A DNA stretch of 64,000 bases from Thamnaconus septentrionalis. Taxonomy: Eukaryota; Chordata; Actinopteri; Tetraodontiformes; Monacanthidae. Positions 26,421-37,989 of this stretch are shown piece by piece. The stretch covers positions 16,034,501 through 16,098,500 of the forward strand of contig CM020519.1 of NCBI GenBank assembly GCA_009823395.1, written 5' to 3'. The notes beneath the pieces are model-generated. The model saw nothing but the letters and a program-made list of their open reading frames with translations. It ran no database searches and had not been told where the DNA came from. A program made the translations under genes and the position numbers. How positions within the stretch are numbered: the stretch's first letter is position 1; each line of letters begins with the position of its first letter.

Positions 26421-29400
26421 GCAAAAGTGTCCCTGAGAAAGTTGTAGGTAAGTGTGTACATTTTTTTGCCACAGATCTGGAAGCAGCCCTGAAATCAGAC
26501 CACTGCAGCCGCCGCCGCCAAACACGTGCAGCTCTGTGCAAAACGGCAAAAACGCCGGCGTCGCTCATCATCTTTCCGCTCACGGCCGCCGTTAATTATT
26601 CACCGGGGTTGCGCTGCAGAGATGAACTGAGGTGCTCTGGGATAAAGGCACTGGAGGAGGAAGATGAAATTATAAAATCCCAATGACGGAACTGTGGCTG
26701 AATGGTAATTTCTTAAATTGATTTTGAAGAGGTGCCAGACGGCAGCGGCTCGGAGAGAGGCGGAAGGAGAGGATTTCTCGTTCTCCCTCCCCAGTCCTTC
26801 ACTCGCTATCTCCCTGGACATGTTCCAAACCGCGTCACCTCTGCCTTAATCTGCCTTTTTATCCCGCACTTAAGCTTCACCGCCACACGTCTGTCCTTTT
26901 GTTTCAATATCTGCTGCTTAACCTTTAGTGCTCTCTGCATTTCGCCCAGCTTTTCCTGTTCCCGCACCTCCACGACATGGTTTTCTCTCCCATTACACAT
27001 CTCATTTTAACAGCGCAGTAGCAGACGTGCGGCCCATAAATGTTCTCATTTCGGTGTTACCTTGACTGGAAATGTCATTTCAAGAAATGGAAGTTTAGTA
27101 GAAGCAGCAAAACCAAGAAAGAAAAGTGGAGAAAATTAGTATGAAGTCGGTCTATCTAGGATTTTCTTGTCATCAATTTAATGATCAATCTGTTTAACTG
27201 AGACCAATTGGTTGGTAATTGCTCTAATGTAGCATGATTACTTATAAAGTTATGGCAACCAAATGGGATAAATGTGGACAATCCTTTCACCTGAAAACAC
27301 TTTCAGTTGAAAAAAAAAAATGGGTTCCTCCCTGAGACTTATTTTTGAATTTTCATATCAGCTCAGTCCCACTTATGTGGTGAAACACACACACACAGTC
27401 CAGATTACCTTTCAAGTACAATTTGTCTACTGCACTTGTGATGATACTGCTACACTTCTGGGGGAATTTATGAGGTCTGCTCTTGAGAACATATCTGTTC
27501 TTACATCAGATTCACATTTCTAGCCTGGAAGCCGCGACAAACACTTCAACGGGCTTATTGGAGCCCTGCCCAGAATCTTGAAAGCAGGCTAACTTAAATT
27601 ATTGTTGGTGCTGGCATCCTGGCCATAATCTTGCACATTAACATAGTAATGTACATTAATATGTATTGTTCTATAAAAAAAAATAAAAAAAAATAAAAAA
27701 AATAAAAGTGTAATCTAATCCATTGTAAATTATTCAGGATATTTTTTTACAATAAATCCAAACAAAATCACAAAACAACAAATAAAAGTATCATATTAAA
27801 AAGATTCTATATGTGTATAAAATTGGAGAAAGAAACAAGAAGGAAAAAACAGTCTAAAACTCCCTCATGCAGGCAGGTCAACAGGACTCTATGCATACCA
27901 ATAAAGGTAATCAAGTAAAAAGAAATATCAACATGGGAGTATAAAGGGAGAAAATCGACAAATCTTAACAGGAAGTGGATCAAACATGTCAAATGGAGGA
28001 AATTCTGATATTGTCCCAATTATAGTCACAATCCAACCACCGTAAACTCGGAAACCATGTTTCGACAACTCATCCACAATCGCGCCTTCACTGCTTTGGC
28101 TCTCTCATCCACCTCTGCGTCTGTTTCCAGTGAGCCTCACAGTGTGGAGCTTTGCTACGAGTGAAGCCATCAACAAACACCAAGGTAGACAATCTGCAAG
28201 GAGGGGTGGGGGCTGATGCCAGAGCTCCAACTCCCTCTGTCAGCTCCCTTTCCATGTTTTTTTTTTCTCCTCCCTTGTCTGGCTTCATTGTTCTCGCCGC
28301 CGCGCCCGTCCAGGGCCGAGTCCGCCGCCCCCCTGTGTTCCCACCGTGCGGGCCACGGAGGAGAGCGATAGACGCGGCGATTGACAGAGATAAGGCCAGT
28401 AATTAGGAGCAGCAAGGGGACGCGTTGCTTCCTGGCGAGAGCCAAGACAGCGGAGACAGAGACGTTTCCAGGGCGCCTGGCCCCTCCGCAATTAGACACA
28501 CATCTGCTATCAGCGATCAGCTCAGTGTCCCCGGAACCGAGGCGGGGGTGGGGTGGGGCGTTCGGCGGCACTCTGCCTGTCAATGTCATTCATTGTCCCT
28601 TTCCCTTCTCCTCGTACAACTGGCTGCCACCGCGGCGCAATGGCAGAGAGTATGCTGATAGCGCCAGGCAAACACCAACGAGCACCTACTAAGAGCGTTC
28701 ACACAGATTATTCAGGCATGAAACCCGGAGAACATTGAGGAAGCCGTAGGGGAAAAACATTTCTCCCCAACACTCTTAAAATTTTAAAAAAAAAAAAAAA
28801 ACGATTTCAAATATCATTGTGAAATATTTCAGGGAAGGCGTTGCAATCAGCCGATGCAAATGATTTGTGGCTGTTAATTGCTGGCATGGGGGCAAAAATA
28901 AGACCAGATTCTGGGACTTGCATTGGATGTGTGCCAATGGCCTTTATCTCGCTGAAAAGTCCAGTTTTGCCCGGGTGCACGAGCTCATCCAGAAGGGATG
29001 GTGTGGGTTGAGGGTGGCTGCACTAAGAGAAATTGCACTTGGAGGCTTAAAACTGATTCTTAATGCACTATATCACAGGCACATTTGTCCAGAGGACATT
29101 TTATGCATGACTCCACGCGCACAGGCAGCAGGCATACCTTGTGCAAGTTGAGTCCAAAATAAAATGACAATTTTACTTGTTATAATGTTTTCAGTTGGAC
29201 CCTCTACCACGACTACTCCAAGCTGCCAATACGAAAACAATAAAAACAGCCAAAATACCCAGAAGAAAACTTGCATGAACATGCTGGGCTGCCAGATTAG
29301 CATGGATGCTGCACAATTTCACTTGTGTTTAGAGTTTTCAGTCGGCCCTTGTATCACATGGCAAGTCAACATCCTTTCCGCCGTGACAAATGCAGGAAGC

Positions 29401-30387
29401 TACCACTCTAAGCTGTCATTGGGGGAAAAATAACAACAACAAAAAAACACACACAGTCAGAAGAAGTCTTGCATGGATGTGCCATGCTGCTAGATTAGCA
29501 TGGGCACTGCACCGGATGGCCTTTGGCATTTAAAAAGAACAGCAGAGGCCAAGTATTTAATTTGGCAAGAGTTTGCAAGGTTGCTAGCGTCTATTTTAAC
29601 TTTTATACAAAAAGGAAGCCCTTGGCCGTTGCTGCGCAGCTCAGCTGTTAGTAAGACAACAGGCTGATCTGCATTTGAATGAAGTTTTGCCCGATCGTCA
29701 AACTATCTCTAAATTTATGATTTTATATTTATGATTCATAAATAACCATAAATTCTGCAGTTTGTAAACATTCCATTTTTTATTGTTTCCCATTAACATT
29801 TTCAGTTTGACATTGCTTCTATGTTTCCTATTAGTTAGAACAACCCTCGACACTGGGTTCTGACGCTTATGTGCACGCCTGACTCAGTGCCTTTCCTCCA
29901 GATTTTGAATTTACAGTGCGAGAGTAAGTTCAGCCGGCAGACAGTTTACTGCCCGGGCAAAATGTCACATCATCTCAACACCAATTTTTATGAGTCTAAT
30001 CTGCGTGGCTGACAGGGACGGCGAACCCTCCAGCATGTTCCAAAATGGAATAATAGTACATTATGACACACAAGAGCATACATCACGGGGGGTTCTTTGC
30101 AGCGGGAGTGTGTTGTCAGATGGAGACAATTTATGAGCCGACCGGTCCGTGCACTAATTCCAAATATGAGGGAGCCGTCATTTGAATAATCTACACCAAG
30201 GGAGCACGGGGCGAAGGGACATTTAACAAGTTGAATTAGCTGGAGCTGGACAACTTGTGCCATGTGCTAAGGTGTTAAATCTGCAGGGACAGGGGAAGAC
30301 TGTGGGAGGAAAAGGTTCGGTGGTTTTATTGGACTCTTCCACTCGTATCTCCTTTGCTCTATTCTACTTCATTTTTATGCTTCCCCG
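26421..30387. other. Non-coding region
   Basis: No exon recognised. It contains an A-rich (AAAAT)n run near 27676-27707, a CpG-rich patch (28290-28580) and an old tandem duplication (29187-29515). Confidence 0.4.
29187..29515. repeat. Old imperfect tandem duplication
   Basis: GTTTTCAGTTGGACCCT (29187) recurs as GTTTTCAGTCGGCCCTT (29334), and the block ACTTGCATGAACATGCTGGG...AGATTAGCATGGATGCTGCAC (about 29269) recurs as TCTTGCATGGATGTGCCATG...AGATTAGCATGGGCACTGCAC (about 29468). The units are about 147 and 180 bases. Confidence 0.6.
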
Positions 30388-30490
30388 CTGGATGGTAGCA
30401 CCTGGAGCCAGGTACTATTTTAATACCTACTCGGCAGGGGTTCCAAGCGAGCCGAGTCAAGCTGGAAATGTGATGTCAACAGAGTGTGGT
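30388..30490. repeat. Possible MITE fragment
   Basis: GCACCTGGAGCCAGGTACTA, then TACCTACTCGGC and GTTCCAAGCGAGCCGAG, resembles the end of a dispersed fish/vertebrate MITE. A matching candidate for the other end (GTCCAGTCCAGTCCAGTCGAC, then TAATGGGAAAGCACC) lies at 31257-31306. Recognition is from memory, and the two ends were not proven to belong together. Confidence 0.4.
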
Positions 30491-30985
30491 CCACCTAATT
30501 GGACAAAGGGAGACGACATATTTCACTATTCTTTTAAAAGAATCATGGCAACAGCGACTGTGCCTTTTTATTATCAGGGAAGTTGACAAAGAACATAGCT
30601 AGCAGATCACTTCCTTAGTCAAAGGACAACGTGTAGACGCGCCTGTGCTCGGAGGACACAGACAAATTTGGGTCGCAACCGAAAGGTCTGTCAGGTCTTC
30701 AAGCGGATGGCTGCTCACTGGCTACTAGCAGACATAATAATGTGTCGGAGGAGAGGATCCTCCCTCAATGCATCTGTGTAAATCTTTGATATCAGACTCT
30801 ATTATCTTCTTTAGAAAGACTAAGATTTGTTATTACTGGTAAGAAGGACCTCGTTGCAGCAAAGTTTGGGGAAGCGTTGAAGTACATGAAACATTACCAA
30901 ACAGGTAATCTGAAAAGACTGGCTGGGAGTGGAGATTGCGATTGTTCGGTCCTGCTGAGATTGCGTCGTGTTTTCTCAGACAAGC

Positions 30986-31046
30986 TGCGGGCCACTTAAA
31001 ATCAGTTGGCGGGCTGGATTTGGCCCGCGGGCCGGACTTTGGGCAT
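30986..31046. repeat. hAT element end fragment
   Basis: TTGGCGGGCTGGATTTGGCCCGCGGGCCGGACTTTGGGCATG is the terminal motif of a common vertebrate hAT family, here as an isolated end. The opposite end was not found. Confidence 0.55.
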
Positions 31047-33051
31047 GTTTCTGTGGATGGGTTTTGGATTTACTATGTCGAAAATGTTTAACAAGAAGAA
31101 TATTGAAAAGAAAATGTGTTGAGGGATACTGAAAAGACTAAAAATGTGATTAACATAACATGAATATTTGTACTTGTACATTGTATTTGCAATGCAAGAT
31201 GTGAAGGCACTTTCAGGCCGCCTTGCACTCATTGCAATGGAAAGCAAATACAGAAGTCCAGTCCAGTCCAGTCGACTAGTGCTGAAAGTGTCTAATGGGA
31301 AAGCACCCTTAGAAGGAAGGAAGCGGTGGGTGGGGGGGATAAAACACAGCTGACCTGAAAAGGAGGTTGCGGGGTGGAACACGCCGAGGCCCTTGTCGAA
31401 GAGACTCCCGGCAGGGTCGTCCGCTAAAAAGGCAAATGAATCTGGGGCGGGCGTAATCCGTGTCGGCGAAACCTGTTTTTCTCTCCAGCCAGACAAATCT
31501 TCATTATGAGCCTCTTCCCACTTTATCACCAGCCAATCTCTGCCAGGAGACCGGTCGCCGCAGCAACAAAGGAATCCACATTTCCACGCTCTGTTAAACA
31601 CGCCGCGATTGTCAGCTGCTCTGCCTCTTCTGTGTATTACTGTCCTAAGCAGTTTTTTTTTTATTATTATCATTATTTTCTTGTCAGGAAATCGCATCGA
31701 CAAGACCGCGGCTTGCCCTTCCCCGTCTATGTAAAGACTCGCTTGCGTGAGCACAGCCTTTGCAAAATGTGACCTTGAGGGAGGGCGCGTGCCGGCCGTG
31801 TCTGCTCTGCATAATAGCGAGTGGGGAGAAAAGATTGTTTGCTCCGTGTTGGGTGAGGTGGGAAGAGTCAGACCCCCGCTGCAGCCCCCCCACTTCTCCC
31901 TCTTCCAGGTCAAACTGGCTTTGGGTTAATGTCAGGAAGAAATCAGGACAGCTGAGAGTCAGTATGCAGTAGGAGTCTGCGAGTTCACTCAAGAAGAGAA
32001 ATGGGGGAATTGGAGCATTTTCCCCGGGTGGATACTCAACTTTTACGACCAGAGAGAGAGAGACAGAGAGAGAGAAACGTTGGGGGGGGGAAGAGCGAAA
32101 GTGGCCGTTTATTCGTTATGGCTGCGATTGTATTTATCATCCACATTGTTGGCTGACAGCCAGCGGCTGACAGTTTGGCGCCATCGTAATTCAAGGATGA
32201 GCCCTTCCGTCGCTGGTTGTTGTTCACCAACTCTCTGCCGTGTGACGCACTGAGGCGAGACATAACAAGGTAAAGCCACAATAAGAATCAAAGCAGCTAT
32301 CCAGACTTTTTTTTTTCCTCCTTTCAATTACCACTGTTTTGGCATTGCATCTGTAGTTGAGGGCAAGGTTTGGTAGAAAGATTCCAGAAGCACTTAATAT
32401 CAAAATGTCTTTTTTTTTTTTTTCTTCAATGCAGTAACGAAATGACTTTGTTTATCCACTAGCGCTAATGAGTGCTACGTAGATCTGAAGGCTCTTTGGT
32501 CTTTAAATATTGTCTCAGAATTATGCAAAACAAACAGACGGTATGAGAAAGTATGACATCCAAACTAACACAGAATGCAAATGCTTTCTGTCAGACATTG
32601 GCAAGACGCTCACTTTCTATACAAGGCATCAGATTTTTAAAAAGTTAAAGACTGCTTATACTGTAAACAGGGTAAAATACACTCAATGGTCAGTTTTTAG
32701 CACCGGATACCTAATAAAGTGGCCGTAGTGCAGTATAGTGCAGTATGTTTGGTGGTAACAGGTGATGGCGTACAGCATAAAAACCAAAAATGAGGCTGAG
32801 TCTGAGGGAGCGGGTGCTCTCTTCTTTAAAGGCTGTCAGGGCAAACAGAGTGACAGCGGAGGAATGCTAATCAGTTGCGGGAGGAGAGGAATTTGATCTC
32901 GCTCTCGAAAGCCCATGGTGTAATCAAAAGATTCACAGTACCTTAACAAAGACCCAAGAAAAGGGCAAAGATGACAAACCAAAACCAAACAAAATAAATA
33001 AAATAAAATAACAGGCTACTGTGACCTTGTATCCCACAGATTAACTTCTAC
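31047..33051. other. Non-coding region
   Basis: A 303-codon minus-strand frame (31002-31913) has no recognisable domain and runs across repeat-derived ends. An AGAG run lies at 32050-32074. No exon recognised. Confidence 0.4.
32678..32730. mobile_element. Collapsed Tc1-like relic: two termini back to back
   Basis: TACACTCAATGGTCAGTTTT at 32678 is followed within a few bases by GGATACCTAATAAAGTGGCC, the mirror-image terminus of the same family as 26050. Almost all internal sequence is gone. Confidence 0.65.
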
Positions 33052-33459
33052 CAGGGCCGTTTCTAGCTTTGTGGGGGCCCTAGGCAAGAAGCTGTTTGGG
33101 GGACTCTAGTTTGTCTGTGATGAAGAGATTCCTATCCCTTCAGATGGTCTACTAAGATGCCACAATCTATTACACTTCATGAGCAAATAAGGCTACAGGT
33201 AAAATTAAACATCTTAAGTTGAGCCCACTCAGGCAAGTTAAACTAAAAAAAAAAAACCCGATAATAAAAAAATAATCTTCTATATGTCAATAAACAGAAC
33301 AGATTCAGTATTTATAAAAAAAAAAGTTTACTTTAAAAAATAAAATCCAACAAACCAATAAGTGCAACAATAAAAACAAACCAACACTTAAAATAATGCT
33401 TAATTACCTTAGTCTCACACTTATCAGCATAACACCTAATAATAACACACATTATTCAC

Positions 33460-33572
33460 CTGGACAGAAGGAGGTTCTGAGGAACGTGATGGTCCTGGAG
33501 CTTCCTGGTCAGGATGTTCAGGAGATCCCTCTGGCTCAATGTCTGGAGCTCCAAAATATTTTAGAATCGCTC
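33460..33572 (-). pseudogene. hAT transposase exon 2 remnant
   Basis: After the acceptor TTTGTCTTTGCAG the frame begins with an AILKYFGAPD-like segment, typical of the residues after the basic N-terminus. An acidic, Pro/Ser-rich stretch (EPEGSPEHPDQEAPGPSRSS) follows, then CCAG/GTGAAT, a donor (exon end 33460). There is no third exon before the element's end, so the transposase is truncated. Confidence 0.72.
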
Positions 33573-34045
33573 CTGCAAAGACAAAGCTCATTGGATCATC
33601 AAGCAAAACAGATCATGAGTGCATATTCCCATTTTATTATTACAGTGATGTTACAGGAAAACTAAAATTAATTTGTTTTTATATTAAACATTGTGATTGC
33701 AGTGTCCCTTTAAAGCTTTTACCCACTTACAAAATTGTCCCTTTTCAGAGTTTTTTGCAAAGTAATAAAACTAAGATGATTAAAATGATCCACTGCCACA
33801 ATAGTCTAAAATAGTCAACACCAGGCTTCATAAAATATTTCTTTGAATTATAAAACAGTAGCACACTTCTAATTAGAGGCCTATAAAAATATACCAAAAA
33901 AGCTGAGTTCATGACAAACAAATATTGGCCAGGCAGCTAACAGTTATCCGACGCTAGCTAGCTGGCTAGTAGGACAAATAAACAAACTTGGGGAGAGGGG
34001 TTTCACCTCCACCTCTCCAGCCCACATCACCAACAAATAACTTAC

Positions 34046-34133
34046 CTTTATCCTTTGCCCGTTTTTCTTCATCAGTTTTCTTTTTCTTCCGTTTTTCCGC
34101 ACCGCTGGGATAACTCCTTTTTGATGCCACTAT
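34046..34133 (-). pseudogene. hAT transposase exon 1 remnant
   Basis: The minus-strand frame reads SKRSYPSGAEKRKKKKTDEE..., the basic N-terminal SYPSGAxKRKKxK motif of hAT transposases that carry a TTF-type zinc finger. The start codon position is ATA instead of ATG. The exon ends with AAAG/GTAAGT, a good donor (exon end 34046). Confidence 0.75.
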
Positions 34134-37100
34134 GGTGTTTGTTTGTTTTTTTAGTTTGTTTTAATGCTCTTGCTAACGGGAATGAATGGTAGCTGTCAAG
34201 CATTCCCATCACTAACTGTGTGACAGTGCGGTCCCACGACCTAATAATGCCAACAACAAAAAAAACACCAGCCACAGCTTATTATTGCAGTTTATTTTAT
34301 TTATAGCCAATGTTTATTTTCAAGCATATAAGGGGTGTAATAAACACATGCGATAGCTACAGATACAAAAAGGACATTTTAATTCTTCTCAGAAGAGGCT
34401 GAACATGCAGCTTTGGGGCCACGAGGGGGCTTTGGGGCCCCCTGGTGGCTTGGGGGTCCTAGGCATTCGCCTTGTTCGCTTATAGCAAGAAACGGCTCTG
34501 ACTTCTACGAACCACTGTCACTTGAAAAGTCTTCCACTGCATCTGCTAGATGCTGGTTGGGCCTCCTCCCATGCAGGGAATGTCACTTCCCCATGGCTGC
34601 AAAAGGAAAAGGACCATCTTGTTACCATCACAGGCATAATGTAAGCATCTGCAGCGGCATGAGGGGCCTGTTTGTTGTCATGTGTTGCTTGTCCGCCTGT
34701 AACGGCACCATTCAAGCTGACAAGAACATAGAGAGTTCTGTATAGAAGGCTGCAATTCAGAGGCATCTCTGCTTATTTTTATTGTATTATCTATTTTTCC
34801 TCCAAAATGCAGACGCACATTCTGCTGCCTGCGACAAAATCGGTTTTAGAGTGGAAAGGTTGCGAGCACGGAGCTGACCTGCACGCATTTTTTGGCGCGT
34901 CCCTTTGAAAATCACGAGGAGATGGGATTCGAAACGCAACAAGAGGGATGAACAGAATAGGAAAACTTGAGGACTTTCTCAAACGTGAGGAAAGAGTGCA
35001 GCTTGCAGACACCATGTCGTTGTGTTGGGCTCTGCTCTCTCTTTTCCATCAAATGTATTGAGGTATCAAATTAAGAATGAGAGCGCAATATGAAAAGCAG
35101 AATCCGGTTCTGTGTCTGTTGCCAATGATTACATCCTGACGCAGTGTTCCATTTATCAACTTCTCCCAATGTGTCATCCCAACGCCCTGTGAGATGTTAA
35201 CAAACATCTGCTTCGCAAGGCAGCTGGATGGAAGTTAGACTTAAGAGATCTTTTTTTTCAACTCATACACTTTACCAGGTTTACAATGGAAGCAGATTTG
35301 TGTGGTCTTGAGAAATCCCATCGCTGAATAGGCACCAGCCAGTGGAGGTGATTGGTGTCCTTGCGTAACAAAAAGCATATTAAGGGGTTTTAGGTGTGAG
35401 CGCTCTCCTTAGAGCCTCACATCCATGGTCGACTTATCAAAATAAAGCGTACGTGAAGGTTTTTCTCTGACATTTTCAGCAATGTAAATCCGTGTTAACG
35501 GGACATCAAGTTTGGTGCCGTTCCAGCTGTAAAACGACCTCCCATAACCAGGAGGTTCAGACTTGTGCCATTAACTCCAAGAACCCCCGAGTCCAGTTTG
35601 ACAAGTTCTTCTATCGATAAACAGCCGTAGTGTGGCTTGTATCAAGTCTTTACTCGTTTTGTTTTTCCCCAGCACACGCACCAATGAGTGATGGCAGAAC
35701 GGCAGGAAAGCACGTTTCACACTTGAACACCCTGCAATGAACGTTTATAATTTCTTCCCTCCTTCGCCACGAGTCGGGACTCGAGCCAAACTGACTAAAG
35801 CTAGACATCAGGCAAGACTCTCGCTCCCCAACCAGCCGACCGCCCCGAGATGGCAGGCACCCAACAGTTTAGTTCATATAAGAACATTAAGTGGGAGTGG
35901 AGACGCTTGGCCTATCTTTATTCATGTCAGTGGCTGGCGGGGCCTAAGTAAACTAGGATGGCTGGCCAAAGGGCGATGATGGAAAGAGCGGAGGGAGGAT
36001 TTGGAGCAGTTCTCTTAAAATTTGCTTTGGACGTGACTGACTTGTACAAGCCCAAGCCAGTAATTAATTTCCGGCTGGAGAGCCCCAACTTGTGAACGCT
36101 GCTCCCCTTTTGGCTCCCCAGATCTTAGCCTGTCTGTGTTGACCCTCATTACAGTACAGTGCGCACATGACTTTGAGACATAATGGAACGAAATCCTGCA
36201 TTTGCTAAAAGGCAGATTAATAGAAGCTGAGGCCTGACAGTAGCAGGATCTGAAAGTGCAGCTCATTATTGTAATTGCAGAGCTCTGGAAGCAGCAGGCT
36301 GCTGCTTTTTGTCCCAGTTTTTATTAATATATGTATTTATGTTTTTTGGCTCCTGTTCTTTTTCTCTTGTCACAATGTGTTTTATTTTATTTAATGGAGG
36401 GAGTTCTTAACTTGAGACCACATGGAATATTTCACGAAAACAGCAAGACAGTGTTAAACTCATTTTCATTGATGATGTTACTGCTGGACATGTTGCAAAA
36501 TTGCTGACACCAACTCCCAAATACAAATACTGTACATTTGCATTGGTGTACAGCTATACCCAAGCACATACTGCGCTTCTGCATGTAAACAATGTGTCAG
36601 CTAAGTCATAGCAAGGTTAAAAATAGAAAACACGTTTTTTACATTACTTTTGTCTTTTGAAATTTCATTCAATTCCTCCTATTCTGAATATTTTTTTCTC
36701 GACTTGGACATTTTTGTGATTATTTGTTGAAAAGAAAAGCCAGACACATAAAATAAGGGGACACTAATATCTTTGAATACAATGTTTTTGTTTTTGTATT
36801 TTAATAGCAGTGGAGGCAGCTACTAACAGCGCAGCACTTCCTGTTGGTGCACGAGGTGACAGCTGACGTGCATCACCTCGTGCGCTAAGCCGCTTTGCTG
36901 TTTAAGCCAACTCCAGTGTTCGCAAAGAAACGGAACGCAGTTTTTATACAGCTTTTTTGATGAGGATTTTCAGATTTTGTTAACCTTTGGCGTGGATGCT
37001 GCGCTTCAGGGCTGGCAGTATTGGATAGTTCAGTAGTTTTAATATGTAAAAGTGTTGAACAGGCCATGCCCCAGCCGCCATTGGCCGCTAGCGCTCTTTG

Positions 37101-37451
37101 TAGCCGCCACTCTTCTCCTGAAAGGCCGCTATTCAGCCCTACTCCAACGGCTTGACTTGCAGCTCTCCACAGCCGATCTGCAGGACTTTGGACTTCAAAC
37201 CTGAGCCGTTCGTCTTTCGGGCAATGTTGCCGACTCGCGAAGCGCCGTAATGTGCCGCACAGAGCCGGTGGGGACTCGCGGAGTCTGAGGCAGAGTATTT
37301 GTGAATGGCCTTTAACAGCAGGAGTGAGATAAACGGTCATACACTCCCTGCTGCACTCCCTCTGTGGCTGCTCCCGAGCCCAGCATCCTGTTTGGTGTAA
37401 CATCTCTCCCGAGCGTGAAATTCAGCAGATGGGTAATTTTGTTTGTGTGGC

Positions 37452-37453
<2 letters not shown>

Positions 37454-37500
<47 letters not shown>
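37454..37500. repeat. (GT)n microsatellite
   Basis: About 23 uninterrupted GT units. Confidence 0.95.
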
Positions 37501-37501
<1 letters not shown>

Positions 37502-37951
37502 CTGGGAGGGAGTGGGTAAGCCCGAGCAGAGGAGCTGGGAATAATTTATGACCTCTGTATCCTGTAATTAGCAAAAACTAAATTGCTTGTCAATGTAGGA
37601 GGCGGTTAAATAGAGCTCGGCTCAAACTGAAAAAAAAAAAAAAAAAAAATGGAATTGAAAGCAGTAATGCAATTCGACGGACTTCCCTTCTGCACTCCAG
37701 AAAGCTGTCCCGCTAAATGAGGAGCCCTTGGCCGGAATGATTTTCAGGGCCCAGTTTGGTGGGACCACACAGCCGACAACTCTCTGACGAAAGCTTTAAT
37801 TACTTTCTTAATTTTATCTTTTAAAAACGAGAACGCGAGGCACAGTGGGGAAGGCAGCAGGAGGAAAGCGCCGTTCTGTTTGGTTCCTCTAAATGCTCTG
37901 ATGCCTAATTACCGGCTATAGGCTGTTTGTGTGTATGCGTGCGCGCGTCCC

Positions 37952-37956
<5 letters not shown>

Positions 37957-37988
<32 letters not shown>
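37957..37988. repeat. (GT)n to (GC)n microsatellite
   Basis: GT units running into GCGCGCGTGC. Confidence 0.9.

Positions 37989-37989
<1 letters not shown>

Larger units (their letters stand above)
33052..34500 (-). mobile_element. hAT transposon derivative, 1449 bp, perfect 8-bp TSD
   Basis: Terminal inverted repeats CAGGGCCGTTTCTAGC (33052) and GCAAGAAACGGCTCTG (ends 34500) are flanked by identical ACTTCTAC at 33044-33051 and 34501-34508, an exact 8-bp target-site duplication. On the minus strand it keeps the first two exons of a hAT transposase (34133-34046 and 33572-33460) with intact splice signals, then AT-rich filler. The catalytic and zinc-finger parts are absent, so it is non-autonomous. 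The perfect duplication and clean ends suggest a fairly recent insertion. Confidence 0.92.

Noticed and set aside
31002..31913. 303-codon open frame on the minus strand
   Set aside because: No domain or conserved motif; composition changes along its length, and it includes a hAT end fragment and a TATTATTAT run. Best explained as chance.
36885..37403. 172-codon open frame on the minus strand
   Set aside because: Reads like translated non-coding DNA without a hydrophobic core or known motif; no neighbouring exons seen.
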